DNA of 64,000 nucleotides from Lachnospiraceae bacterium. GTDB taxonomy: Bacteria > Bacillota > Clostridia > Lachnospirales > Lachnospiraceae. The notes beneath the pieces were generated by a model, which worked only from the letters and a program-made list of their open reading frames with translations, was not told the DNA's origin and did not search any database. This document shows positions 44,317-56,200 of this stretch, in pieces; the first letter of the stretch is position 1, and each line of letters starts with the position of its first letter. Made by a program: the position numbers and the translations under genes. The stretch is from NCBI GenBank assembly GCA_017620255.1, contig JAFZQU010000006.1:53490-117489 (forward strand), in the 5' to 3' direction.

Positions 44317-45624
44317 TTATTCCGCCTCTTCGTTAGGTTCTGCCTGTTCGCCGTTATCCGCTTCTTCCTGCGGATCCGGCAGGGTCATCTTGACTTTGTC
44401 TATACGGTTCTTATCCATCTCCATGACCTGCAGTGTGGTACCGTCATCCAGTTCCGCACTCTCTCCGGCTTCCGGCAGATGGTCAAGTTTCTCAATGATC
44501 AGACCGCCGATGGAATCGTAATCTTCCGAATCAAACGACGTGCCGAGCGCATCATTGATATCATCCAGTTTCAGGGAACCTTCCACAAGATATTCCTGTT
44601 CGCCGATCTCCTGGATACGTTCTTTTTCCTCTTCGTCAAACTCATCCCTTATCTCACCGACGATCTCTTCAAGCAGGTCCTCTAAGGTGATGAGTCCGAC
44701 CGTATCGCCGTACTCATCAAGCACTAAGATCATCGGGATCGAATTCTGCCGCATTTCCGCCAAAAGATCCGATGTCTTCTTGTGTTCGAACGTGAAGTTC
44801 GCCTCACGCATCACGTCCCGGATATTGATCAGTTCCGGATGATCCATGAAGAGCAGATCCTTCATATTAATGATGCCTATGATATTATCCGTTGATTCCT
44901 CATATACGGGAATACGGGTGAATTTCTCTTTATCAAAAACTTCCTTGAGTTCTTCGTAAGTGGCATCCACGTTCACGCACGCCATTTCCACACGCGGGAT
45001 CATGATGTCCTTTGCCATGGAATCACCGAGATCCACCACGTTATAGATCATCTGGCGTTCTTCCGATTCGATCACGCCGTCCTCGTGGGAATCTTCCACG
45101 ATCCTGCGGAATTCGTATTCCGTCATTTCCGTGCGTGCCTTGGCCGGATCGATCCTGAACAGTTTCAGGAATGCATTCGCGAGCACATCCACCAGAAAGA
45201 TGACCGGCGTCAACAGTTTGCTCAAAGCATAGATGATCCCGGCGCAGGATAATGCCATCTTCTCATTATTCACACTCGCCATGGTCTTCGGTGTGATCTC
45301 GCCAAAGATCAGGACAAGCAAAGTCAGAATTCCGGTGGCCAGAGCCACATAGGAATTCCCGAGCAAACGGATCGCAAGCGTGGTAGCGAGCGCGGATGCG
45401 GAAATGTTCACAACGTTGTTCGCGATCAGGATCGTGGTCAGCATTTTGGTCGGCTTCTTCAGAAGTTCCAAAACCCTTTTCGCACGCTTGTTGCCCTCTT
45501 CCGCAAGAGATTCCAGCTTCAGACGGTTCACGGTCGTCAGTGCCGTTTCCGAAGAAGAAAAGAAAGCCGATAAGATCAGCAGGATCAGAAGTATGCAACT
45601 TTGTATGACACCATCGGTATCCAA
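44317..45624 (-). CDS. CNNM/CorC-type transporter (HlyC family): DUF21, CBS pair, CorC/HlyC domain
   Basis: 435 aa from a TTG start codon, 7 nt after AGGAGG; no ATG with a better site exists. About four helices form the DUF21 domain (residues 5-185, with FFSSSETALTTVNRLKLESLAEEGN and FGEITPKTMAS). Two CBS motifs follow (DIMIPRVEMACVNVDATYEEL...RIPVYEESTDNIIGIINMKDLL and ILVLDEYGDTVGLITLEDLLEEIVGEI), then the CorC/HlyC domain and an acidic C-terminal tail. The family is linked to Mg2+ or Co2+ efflux; older annotations call it hemolysin, which is misleading. It has one of the best promoters in the window. Confidence 0.93.
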   Translation of the reverse strand: MDTDGVIQSCILLILLILSAFFSSSETALTTVNRLKLESLAEEGNKRAKRVLELLKKPTKMLTTILIANNVVNISASALATTLAIRLLGNSYVALATGILTLLVLIFGEITPKTMASVNNEKMALSCAGIIYALSKLLTPVIFLVDVLANAFLKLFRIDPAKARTEMTEYEFRRIVEDSHEDGVIESEERQMIYNVVDLGDSMAKDIMIPRVEMACVNVDATYEELKEVFDKEKFTRIPVYEESTDNIIGIINMKDLLFMDHPELINIRDVMREANFTFEHKKTSDLLAEMRQNSIPMILVLDEYGDTVGLITLEDLLEEIVGEIRDEFDEEEKERIQEIGEQEYLVEGSLKLDDINDALGTSFDSEDYDSIGGLIIEKLDHLPEAGESAELDDGTTLQVMEMDKNRIDKVKMTLPDPQEEADNGEQAEPNEEAE

Positions 45625-45653
45625 GGAAATTCCTCCTAATATTTATGAAGCAA

Positions 45654-45682
45654 ATAATACAGTAAACGCCTTATTCTGTCAA
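45654..45682 (-). promoter_or_regulatory. Strong promoter of the CNNM/zinc-ribbon unit
   Basis: Minus strand: TTGACA (45677-45682), exactly 17 nt, TATTAT (45654-45659), 30 nt before the TTG start. It begins right after the stop codon of the UDP-sugar dehydrogenase (45692), leaving no room for a terminator between them. Confidence 0.85.
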
Positions 45683-45691
45683 GATTTCCGT

Positions 45692-46942
45692 CTAGTCCCG
45701 GCGGAAGATATCACGCGTATATACGCGGTCTGCAACGTCATCCAGTTCCGTGTCGTAACGGTTTGCGATGATCGCATCACTCTGCCTCTTGAATTCGGCC
45801 AGATCGTTGATGACATGCGAACCGAAAAACGTGGATCCGTCGGCAAGCGTCGGCTCATAGATCACGACTGTCGCGCCCTTTGCCTTGATACGTTTCATCA
45901 CGCCCTGAATGGAACTCTGGCGGAAGTTGTCGGAATTGCTCTTCATCGTCAGTCTGTAAACGCCGATCGTAACCTGTTTCTCATGGGAAGGCACAAACTG
46001 ATTATCCTCGCCGTAGCTGTAATATCCCGCCATCTGCAGCACACGGTCCGCGATAAAGTCCTTGCGCGTTCTGTTGGATTCGACGATCGCGCCGATCAGA
46101 TTCTCCGGGACATCGGAATAATTGGCCAGAAGCTGTTTGGTATCCTTTGGCAGGCAGTAACCGCCGTAGCCGAAGCTCGGATTATTATAGTTGTCACCGA
46201 TCCTGGGATCGAGACACACGCCGCGGATGATGCTCTTTGTGTCGAGCCCCTTCATTTCCGCATAGGTGTCGAGTTCGTTAAAATAAGACACGCGAAGCGC
46301 CAGATACGTATTGGCAAACAGTTTCACCGCTTCCGCTTCCGTATAACTCATGAACAGCACGTCTATGTTTTCTTTCAGCGCACCTTCCTGCAGAAGATCC
46401 GCAAAGATCTCTGCCGCTTCCTTAAGGCGCGGATCCTCCATATCCGTCCCGACGATGATACGGCTCGGATAGAGGTTATCATAGAGTGCTCTGGATTCTC
46501 TTAAGAACTCCGGCGAAAAGATGATGTTCCTGCTGCCGGTCTTTTCCCGGATATGTTCTGTATAGCCGACGGGGATCGTGGACTTGATGACCATGATCGC
46601 ATCGGGATTATACTGCATGACCAGACCGATCACGGTTTCCACCGCAGACGTATCGAAAAAGTTCTTCTTCGAATCATAGTTCGTCGGTGCGGCGATCACA
46701 ACAAAATCAGCCCCCGTGTATGCTTCTTTTGCATCCAGTGTCGCCTTAAGGTGCAGATCCTTCGTCGACAGATACTCCTCGATCTCTTTGTCGACGATCG
46801 GTGATCTTCTTGCATTGATCAGGTCGACCTTCTCCGGAATGATATCCACGGCAACCACTTCATGATGCTGTGAAAGGAGCGTGGCAATGGACAGACCGAC
46901 ATAACCGGTTCCTGCCACCGCGATCTTATAGGTACGCGCCAT
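45692..46942 (-). CDS. ugd: UDP-glucose/nucleotide-sugar 6-dehydrogenase
   Basis: 416 aa from the ATG at 46942 ([16 protein letters not shown]); the open frame upstream overlaps the HTH gene and is ignored. The NAD-binding GxGxxG ([11 protein letters not shown]), [41 protein letters not shown], the central helix with [21 protein letters not shown], and the catalytic-Cys motif [15 protein letters not shown] are complete. It oxidises UDP-glucose to UDP-glucuronate, or a similar UDP sugar, for capsule or teichuronic-type polymers; the exact sugar is not certain. It starts 2 nt after the HTH gene stop, with AAGGAG upstream in the end of that gene. Confidence 0.93.
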   Translation of the reverse strand: MARTYKIAVAGTGYVGLSIATLLSQHHEVVAVDIIPEKVDLINARRSPIVDKEIEEYLSTKDLHLKATLDAKEAYTGADFVVIAAPTNYDSKKNFFDTSAVETVIGLVMQYNPDAIMVIKSTIPVGYTEHIREKTGSRNIIFSPEFLRESRALYDNLYPSRIIVGTDMEDPRLKEAAEIFADLLQEGALKENIDVLFMSYTEAEAVKLFANTYLALRVSYFNELDTYAEMKGLDTKSIIRGVCLDPRIGDNYNNPSFGYGGYCLPKDTKQLLANYSDVPENLIGAIVESNRTRKDFIADRVLQMAGYYSYGEDNQFVPSHEKQVTIGVYRLTMKSNSDNFRQSSIQGVMKRIKAKGATVVIYEPTLADGSTFFGSHVINDLAEFKRQSDAIIANRYDTELDDVADRVYTRDIFRRD

Positions 46943-46944
46943 CT

Positions 46945-47181
46945 TTATGCCTTCTCCTTTTTCTGCTTCGTCTGTTTTTTGTTCTTTACCACGGATTCCT
47001 TTGTGATCTTCTCGACGCGGATATAATACTCCAGCAGTCTGATCACATAGTCCGGTGCATGTCTTCCGTCGCGTTCCCACTCGGAAACGGTACGGTAGGG
47101 GATCTCAAAGAATTCACAGAACTGCTTTCTGTTCATCCCCGTCATTTCCCTTAATTCCCTGACTTTTTTGGCCTTATCCAT
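46945..47181 (-). CDS. Small HTH (XRE-like) DNA-binding protein
   Basis: 78 aa from the ATG at 47181 ([19 protein letters not shown]), 6 nt after AGGAGG; an adjacent ATG 3 nt upstream is too close to that site. The helix-turn-helix segment is [20 protein letters not shown] (about 15-34), like helix-turn-helix plasmid or XRE proteins. A basic C-terminal tail ends [13 protein letters not shown]. It overlaps the regulatory region of ugd as the first gene of the pair, so it may control ugd or itself. It is cytosolic. Confidence 0.85.
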   Translation of the reverse strand: MDKAKKVRELREMTGMNRKQFCEFFEIPYRTVSEWERDGRHAPDYVIRLLEYYIRVEKITKESVVKNKKQTKQKKEKA

Positions 47182-47253
47182 CATTTACCTCCTGGGGTTC
47201 AATACCATTCACTTTCTTCAATGTATCTGCGGGTCACAAAGACCACAGTGATT

Positions 47254-47282
47254 AATATATCATATGCCCGATAAAAACACAA
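47254..47282 (-). promoter_or_regulatory. Promoter of the HTH-ugd pair
   Basis: Minus strand: TTGTGT (47277-47282), 17 nt, TATATT (47254-47259), about 70 nt before the HTH start codon. The -35 overlaps the terminator-like hairpin of the preceding giant gene. Confidence 0.6.
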
Positions 47283-47288
47283 CGTGTT
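47273..47288 (-). terminator. Short terminator-like hairpin after the 2985-aa gene
   Basis: Minus strand: AACAC-GTT-GTGTT followed by TTTTAT, 7 nt past the stop codon. The stem is only 5 bp, so strength is doubtful. It is interlocked with the -35 of the next promoter. Confidence 0.4.
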
Positions 47289-47294
47289 ATGTCC

Positions 47295-50200
47295 TCACTG
47301 CATACTCTTCGTTTTGATCGTAAAGGTAAACTTTTTGACTCCTCCGTAACTACCTCGGCCGCGTATTTCCATAGTCGCGGAACCGGGGAATCTGTTTGCA
47401 TCAATAGATACGATCTCGTAATCAGAGTTTTTCAATTGCTCTGTACCGATCTTTACGATCAACTGATCGTTCTTCATGGGAACGACCGGCTCACCGTTGC
47501 AGAATTCCGGCGTATAACCGTTCACAAAGCTCACCGTGGCCTTTGAAATATCAGCGGATATTACTTTGTAATACGCCTCCATACTGTACGTTCCTGCCCT
47601 GTAAGGACTGTTTCCGTTCGATACCGTGACAGGTAAGACAACTTTGATCAGCGTACCGGCAGCAACCGGATCTGTTGGAGCAACGGCAGATCCCGCACAT
47701 TTAAGCACCCCGTTTACAAATGTATCTTCCGCGTAATAATATGCACAGTCCTTCTTTACGTCAAAAGCATCCACGTCTTTATTATTTCCGGACGTCACTG
47801 CCTTCCCGTTATCTGTCAGTTTCGGCGTTGCAAGCATGTACCCGGCTTTGCCTTTTGCATTAAAGACAATGTCATTTACGGTAAGTTCTGCACATTGATC
47901 CAACCGTCCTTTGAGAATGTTAAAATATGTTGCAGTATTACTGCCGGAATAATTACCCATTCCTTTTACGACCACTGTCGGACGCGCGCTCGCTTTTAAT
48001 TCCGCATAATCCGCTACGATCTTCGTGTTATTTTTGTAAGACACTGTATAATCGATACCTTCCAGAAGGATCCTGTCCCCATCTCTTACAATGACCTTCT
48101 CGGGGATGGAACCTGCTTTGGAGTAAACAGCATCCGAACTCTGAATGTTGATCCTGGGATTGGGCCTTCCCGTGTCATTCACATCGTATGCTTTAATGGT
48201 GATCGTCTTCTGCACAGTATCCGTATACCCGTTGATCCCGTGGAAGACCAGGTCAAACTTCCCGACGGCCCCGTTATTTTCCATGGACACGGTATAATCA
48301 CCGCTCACGCCGTCCGTACTCAGACGGAGAGGTTCGTATACGGTCACTTTCTTTCCGTTCTCCTTCGTTTCGGAAGTTGTATAGAGCGTAACCGCCGTCC
48401 AGATCTTTGCCGTTGCTTTATTGTGATCCGTGATCGTCTTCTCGGATGCGTTGAAGAGATCGGAAAGCGTGATCGCACTGCCCGTGTATTCCGCCGTCGT
48501 ATTTAATCCGGCGATCTTCACCTTGCTGAGGGATACGCCCTGAATCTCAAACGTTCCGCTCTTCTCACCGATGTAGCAATTGCCGGTATTGTTTTCGCTG
48601 CCCCGGATCACAAAGGTGTGGGTTCCGGCCGATGAATTATCTTCATCTGTCAGTTCCACCGTATAATCCTTTCCGTACACAAGCGGATCGGACGGGCTCT
48701 TCACATACACATATGCCTGCGGGGTCAGTCCTCCTCTGTTGTCAAACAGCATCCCCGGGGTCACTTCTACGCCGTCATACGGCAGAGTGATCGCCTTGCC
48801 GCTTGCATTACCCACTTTCAGAGTGGATACCTGGATCACATTTTTATCGGTGCCGCTGACGGTTTTCACCGTGATCGTATCTGCATACTCTCCTTTGAAA
48901 CTGCCGCCGCTTACGGCACTGATCCGGATAGAATAGGTTTGCCACGGCTGCTTCAGATATTCCTTTGCCGGATTGGCGACCACCTGTCCGTCTTCCACCG
49001 TCCCGGTGTAGTATGTCAATGCATAGTCTTTGTTCAGCGTCAGTTTCTTTCCGCTGAAGGAAAGTGTCGGTTTCGTATTTCCAAGGGCAACCTTGTTGCC
49101 TGCTGCTACAGTCACGGTTTTCTCCGAGGTCAGAACGGCACCGGCCAGATCCGCTTCCGTGATCTTAAATGTAAAGGCGGCGGTTCCCCCATAATTCCCC
49201 TTGCCTTTGATCTTGACCGTCGGCGCTTTTTTACCCTCCGGATCCTTCATTACGGCGGTGTTGTTCGAATAGGAGACAGTATAATCCCTGTTCTCCTGCA
49301 GTTTTCTTGTCCCCTGGTATACAACGATCCGGTCGTTGATCGTGATCGAGTTGCCTGTATAAGGCATTTCCAGAGCGGTAGTGCCGGCTGCCTCGTACTT
49401 CCGGCCGTCGATCAGATACCACAGATCTTCCGGAACATCGCCGATCCTGCCCTGGAACAGGTCATAGCGCATTTCATCGGATATATCGCCCCAGTCATTT
49501 ACGTCATATGTAAAGGATGCGATTTTGCCCGGATTCCGTCCGTCTTTATAGGCATAAGCACAGATCGTCGTACGCTCATTAATCACAAGGGCATCGCTGT
49601 AGCGTTTCGTCGCGCAGGTATCTGTTGTATGACTTGCCACAGCCGCATCATAAGCCGCTTTATCCGGATCGCTTCCATCCGTCGTATAATAGATCTCCGC
49701 ATCCACAGTCGCCGTACTTAACATCACCCGGGTCCCCCTGGATACACTGCCCTGTGCTACGCTTGCCTGCACGGGATCCGCCTCCGCCATGGGGTTCAGC
49801 AGAAGGCTGCAGGAATCGCGATACACATGATCCATGTGTGATACCGTTGCAACCACGGTCAGTTCACTCTGTTCATATAATTGCGGTGCGTCTTCCACGG
49901 AAACCGTCCATACATCTTTTCGCTTACCGTCATTTGGAACGGTATCCCCGGCATCTGTTCTCACAACAGAAAGACCTGCATATGAATTGCCATCTCTATC
50001 GATCACGAAGCACTGCAGGGTTTCCGATAATGCCACGTCGGTCAGTGTAGAAACCAAAGCCGTTGCCCCGTTTCTTGCCGTTAACACGATCCGGTCCTGT
50101 TCGATCTTTACAGGACAGGAAACCTTCACTTTGACCGTACACTTGGCTGTGCCAAGCTGGGCTGTGATCACCGCTTCTCCTTCCTTGTATCCGGCTGTGA

Positions 50201-53200
50201 TGACAGCACCGGAACCATCGGGTGCGGATTCCACGGTGGCAACGGATGGATCGGAACTGCTCCACTGCACGCTTCCCGCAAGTACATCCGACAGTTCCGC
50301 GGGAGTGATGTTCACTCTCACCATGCCGGATTCCCCGCTTTGCAGCGTACAGTTGGCCGTATCGAGCGTCATGTTGTTCGAAACGACTTTGTTGCTGACC
50401 CGGATCGTCACCTCATTCGAACGTACCCCGTTCAGAGTGGCATATACATTACATACGCCCTGTGAAAGTCCCGTCACTTTTCCGTTCTGTTCCAGCCGGA
50501 TGCAGGCGGGTGTGCCCTCCCCGCTTGGTACGATCATCCAGTTCAGACCGGATGCCGAAGCGTTTCCGGTAACCGATGCCGAAAGTGTGATCTGATCGCC
50601 GATGTTGATCTTGCGCTCTTTGGTACCGCTGATCTTGATGGTGCCCGGTTTCTCATAGGAGATCCATTTTGCATACAGTACCACATCCTGTTTTGGCGCA
50701 AACCATTCCGTAACGCCGTCTGTGGAATAGACCGACGCTTCCTGCCCCGCAGTGCATGCGGGATCATAGTACCATCCTCCAAACAGCAGATCACCGTCTC
50801 TTCTGACGCGCCTGCCGTAATCGGTAATGCACAGGGGTTCCTTGGAGGTCAGCTTGATATCCAGCTGCGTACAGGTCCGCATCTCTCTTTCCGGAACAAC
50901 CACACGGTTTTGATCATGATCGAAGTATCCGCCGTTTGCATGAAGTGTCACTGTATATGCATCCTGATATCCCGCATACAGATCTGTGATCATCTGCGGG
51001 AAACGGAGTTCGTTGCAATATCCGCCGTCTTCGTATCTGAATCTGCTGCATCCGTCATAATACGGCTGCGTCCCTGCGGCATCCAGATACCAGCCTGAAA
51101 ATGCTTTTGTATCCTCATCGCTCAAGGGAACAGGGGCCGTATACCAGCGCGTATTTCCGTTTGCATTGTATAGGCCGTATGTACCGCCGATGGTTTTCCT
51201 GTTTCTGTCTTCACAGGCAAAATAACCATCGCCTGCATGATAAGTGATCCGGCAGTTATCGTTTACCGTAACCTCTCCGGTGCTTCCGACAGACCATTTG
51301 CAGAACACTTTTACCGGATTCAGAATGGCTTCATCCGCTTGAACCGGTTTCGTGCAGTTTGTATCCGTAAAGGCCCACTCACACGCCTGCACACCTGCGG
51401 GTTTGGAGTCAAAATCACACGGCTGCTCTTTGATTTCTTTCCAGGTGATCCCTTTTGGCACGGAAACCACCCACCGCTTATGATCCGCATTCAGTACGGC
51501 ACTGTGATTCATTTTCCACCATCCGGCAGAGGCAGAGAACGCGCCGCCGTTAGCATCAAACGTCACTTCCACTGTTTCGTCGGTCCATCTGATGTAAAAG
51601 TCCATATCCTCTGTCGGAATAAACGCCTGATCAAAACTGTATTTGGTACCGGTGCAACCGGGATCGGTATACCACCCGTCAAAGGCATAAGATCCGATCG
51701 GAGTCTCAGCAAGCGCAGGTGCCCCCGTAACCGATGCGATCTTGGAACCCTGTGCACAGTATCTGTACGGCTCTCCACGGACGATCTTAACTGCAACCAT
51801 GTCTTCGCCGTTTGCAAATAACGCATCCTGCCTGTTGGTGTGGAATGTGATCGTATAACAATCAGACCATCCTGCATACAGGTCGATCACCGCATTCCCG
51901 GACCGGCTGAGTGCGTTCAGATCAGCCGGCATCATACAGGACGCATCGTAATACCAGCCTGCAAACACCTTATCATTTCCGGTCACAACGGGTTCCCGTC
52001 CGTCAGAACCGGTCAATTCACCGTCTTTGATCCGGATGGTATAGCAACTGTCATCCTCCGTATCCGGAGTAACACCGGAAAACTGCCCACCATTTGCGTG
52101 GAAACGAAGCAGTCTGCCCGGTGATATCTTTGCAACATATGTAATGTCATGATCGATGGTTTTTTTCAGGATCTCGCGGTCTGAAAGGATTTTCTGTTGT
52201 TCATCCGCCGAATCATACCAGCCATCCAATACCAATGTCTGATCATCTATATAATCAACACCGGGGATCAACATGTTTTTAAGAGACTTTAGACTTGCTC
52301 CCTGACGGACACGGTACAAAACTGTGTGCTCATTGGTCCCGGGAATCGTTCCCTGCATTCCATTGTAAGATCCGGCATCAAACGTCACCGTATGTGTCTC
52401 TATCCATCCGGCATACACAGTCGTATTCACTGTCGGAATATAGGAAACCTCATCGATCTCACTGCCGGGATCACAGGCAGGATCAAGGTACCAGCCGGTA
52501 AATTCCTTATCCGTATGCAACGGTACGGGCATGCCGGTCACCGCATCGCCGATAGCTTTTCCAAGTGGTACTCTTATGATCTTTGCATCATATGTCTGTG
52601 TCTGATCCTCATCCGCAAAGTAACCGCCGGCCGGATCAAACGTAACTGCAACCGCATCGACATAGCGGGCCTTGATCGTTACATCCCGGTCAAAGATCAT
52701 ATGATAGTCCGTTATCTTCTTATCGCCCAGATACCAGCCTGAAAACGCCTTATTTACATAGTACGGCTCCGGATCCATGGGCCATCGGTCAAGGAAAGGG
52801 TGCGCGCTGTTGATCACAAAAGTTGCGGTTTTCTGGCCTTTATAGACAACATTGCTCCACGGTGCATAGTAATCAAATGTTCCACCGTCACCGTCAAATA
52901 TGATCTTATACTGTTTTGCAAACCGGGCCTGTATCGTTACATCCCCTGTCGGGTAAAAATCATCCAGCGATTCCAGTTTGATCCCGTTCAGATACCAGCC
53001 GGTAAAGTCATAGCCCGGCATGGTAACGTCATCATACGGATGGGATGTGAGTCTCTCTCCATAGGGAACTGTATAAGAGACGGAAGATGCCTTCACCGAA
53101 TGATTTATATCCCAATAAGTAAGCTGCCCGCCGTTGGCATCAAAGGTTACAACAGACACTTTCCCCCAGTGTGCTTCCAGAACGGTATCCTCCCTGAACG

Positions 53201-56200
53201 GGTAGCTGGCAGGGTCTTCGATCTTTGTGTCCGTTCCTTTGATATACCAGCCTTTAAACGTATAATTCTTTCGTGTGATATTCTGATTGAGCGGTATGGA
53301 TCCAAGGGTGCCGAGATTCGATGTGCGAAGGGTCAGAGTGGAAACATCACAGTATCCCTGGACATTGATATCGTAATAGTGAATGTTCCCTGCGCCGGCA
53401 TCTAAAACCACCTCATAGGATTCCCAGTAATGGGCGTACAGAGTCGTGTCCTGCGTAAACTTATCCCGCATGACATCCACCCATTTCCCGCCTGTTTTTT
53501 CCGTATACCATCCATCAAAGTTCTTTCCGGTATCCGGATGTCCGATCAGGGCGGAATAACCCACGCGTTCATAATCCGGCAGCGTTCCGTAGCCGTTAGT
53601 CTTAAGTTGCAGGGTGCTCACGCCTTTGGTGTCCCCCGGGTTCTGCTTGATATATCCGCCGTTGGCATCAAAGGTGACTGTATAGCGCGGATTGTATATG
53701 GCTTTGAGCACCACATTTTTAGTCGGTTTATAGACGAGCGTGATCACCGGCGTCCGGGTCTCATCCCCCTCTTCGTACCATCCACCGAACTCTCTGGGAT
53801 CATTGTCAGGAAGTACACAAATCAAGTTGGAGTAAACACTCGGGCGGCCTTCTTCATTTGTTTGTACCTCATAGGTTTTCACATTTTTGTCACCTAATCT
53901 GATCAGGCCGTCACCTGCGTCAAACGTAACAGTATAGATCGGAAGATAAAGTGCTTTCAGCGTGATATTGCCTGTAGGCTTATACAAATACATATACCTG
54001 ATCACGGTTTTGGTTTCATCGTTCTCCTCATACCATCCGGAGAAGATCATTCCGTCATTCGGACAAACGATGTCTCTGTTAACAAGATAATTGCTTAATG
54101 TACCATCGCTCGTCGTGTAATAGGAGAGGCTGTCGACCAGCTCATCGCCGTATCGTTTGATCTTGCCTCCGTTGGCATCAAAGGTCACGGTATATCTGGG
54201 TACCCAGTGGGCAACAAGAGTCACATCCGAATCCGGGGCATAGGTCTCAAGCGATTCGATCTTTTCTTCGCCGTTGTACCAGCCTTCAAAAAGATAGTCA
54301 TCGCTGATCTCCCCATCGGCCCACCAGCGCGGATCAAGACCTAACGCTTTATACTTTGGCAATACGCCACCGATATCCGTTTTGCACTGGACCGTTTCAT
54401 AGCGTTCCGTTCCTGACTTACCCGGTTCCTTGATCCTGCCGTCGTTGGCATCAAAAGTGATGGTGCGTATCGGGGTCCAATGCGCGTAAACCGTTGTATC
54501 AGCCGTGAAAACATACGAACCCAGACTCTGTATCTTTTCACCGCCTTGGGCGGCAGTGTACCAGCCTTCGAATACCATCGTATCGTCTGTCCATTTTGCA
54601 CTCTCCGCCTCGGGATAATACGACATTTTGCCGGAGGCGTTTGTGGAAAGGTCGAACACGGTTCCGTTATGGACTTCCTGTTCATTATTGGGATTATAGA
54701 AATAGAGAAGGCTTCCGCCATTCATATCAAAGGTTATTACCTTATACGAGTTTTTCCAACCGGCGTAGTAGGTGATATCTTCTGTCAACGCGTACGGACC
54801 AACCCTGACTGTTTTTGCACCGCCTTTATAGACAGGGATACCCATGGCAGACGGGTTATCATACCAGCCTGTAAATCCCATATGGGGATCATCGTGCCAG
54901 GGGCTTCCGACATTTTCTCTCGTGACCTCCACACCGGGTTCTGATGCATATTGTTTCGGCTCGGTCGTTCTTTGCCAATTCGTCTCGTCATCACGGAAGA
55001 AACCACCGTTCGGGTCAAGCGTCAGAATGTAATTTGTAACTTCCCAACCGGCATAGAGATCCATGTCTTCCGTGACTTTCATATAATAATATTCATCGGA
55101 ATCACGTATTGGGAGTGTACATTCGGAATTCCTGAACCATTCAGGCTGTATCGTGCAAGCCTCATCCAGATAAAGTCCCGTATACTTTTTGCGAAGATTA
55201 TCCGAATAAAGCCCGTCCGGTCCCTTCTTCGGCATATAAAGACTGTTGTATGAATATGAAACGGATGAAACCCGTATCTCATGATGGACATTTTGCAGCT
55301 GATTGCCTTCCGCATCAAAATCTCTGTACTTAAAATATGCATTGGGAAAATCACCGGAATGTATCGTAACCACATAATGTGTTTGCTCATAACGTGCATA
55401 AAATGTAACATCGGAGTCCAATTGATAGGAACTGAACGATACGACATCATCGCCGCCGTTTGTAAATGTCCATCCACCGTTTTGTGGTTGCGTACAGTGC
55501 GGATCATTGGCAGTAATGTATAATCTGTCGGGGCTGTAAAAATCTACACAGGTATAGTCTTTTTGTGTCTTTGGAATCTTATATGAAAGAGAAGTGACTT
55601 TACGTTTATCACTGTTAATCCCACAATAGTATCCGTCCCCCATATCATAGGTCACGGTCCAGTATTCATCGGTCCAGCCGGCATATGCGATCGTCCCTAC
55701 CGGTGCCCTTTCCAGTTTGTATATTGGATATGATCTTGAGAGCAGTTCATCTTCCCGGCATTCAGAAGTCTTATACCACCCGGTAAAAGCATAACCTTCT
55801 CTTGTCGGAACCTCCGACAGTTTGATATCCCATGTGTTGCCCGGAAAATTCAGGTACGTAGCCCCGTTCGGAAACTGTCCCCCGTTTGCATACAGAACCA
55901 TGGCCGGATGGTCAATATCATAAGACAGCCGTTCCCCGTCCTCTGTTTCCGCTTCCACGATATCTTCCGACTCACTCTCCGCATCTTCCGATTCTTCCGG
56001 CGGATATACTTCGTCTATGGATTCCTCCGGTTGCGATACTTCGTCTACGGGTTTCTCCGGTTGCGATACTTCGACTGCAGTTTCCTCCGGTAATGCGGAT
56101 TCATAGGAGCCTTCATCCGTATCGGAAAGATCTGTCTCATTTCCAACGACCTCATCAGGATATGCTTCCGATGCCAGGATGTCTCCTGTAGGAATCATAC

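Noticed and set aside
44317..45624. Hemolysin
   Set aside because: Domain order DUF21-CBS-CorC/HlyC is that of an ion transporter; no toxin feature is present.
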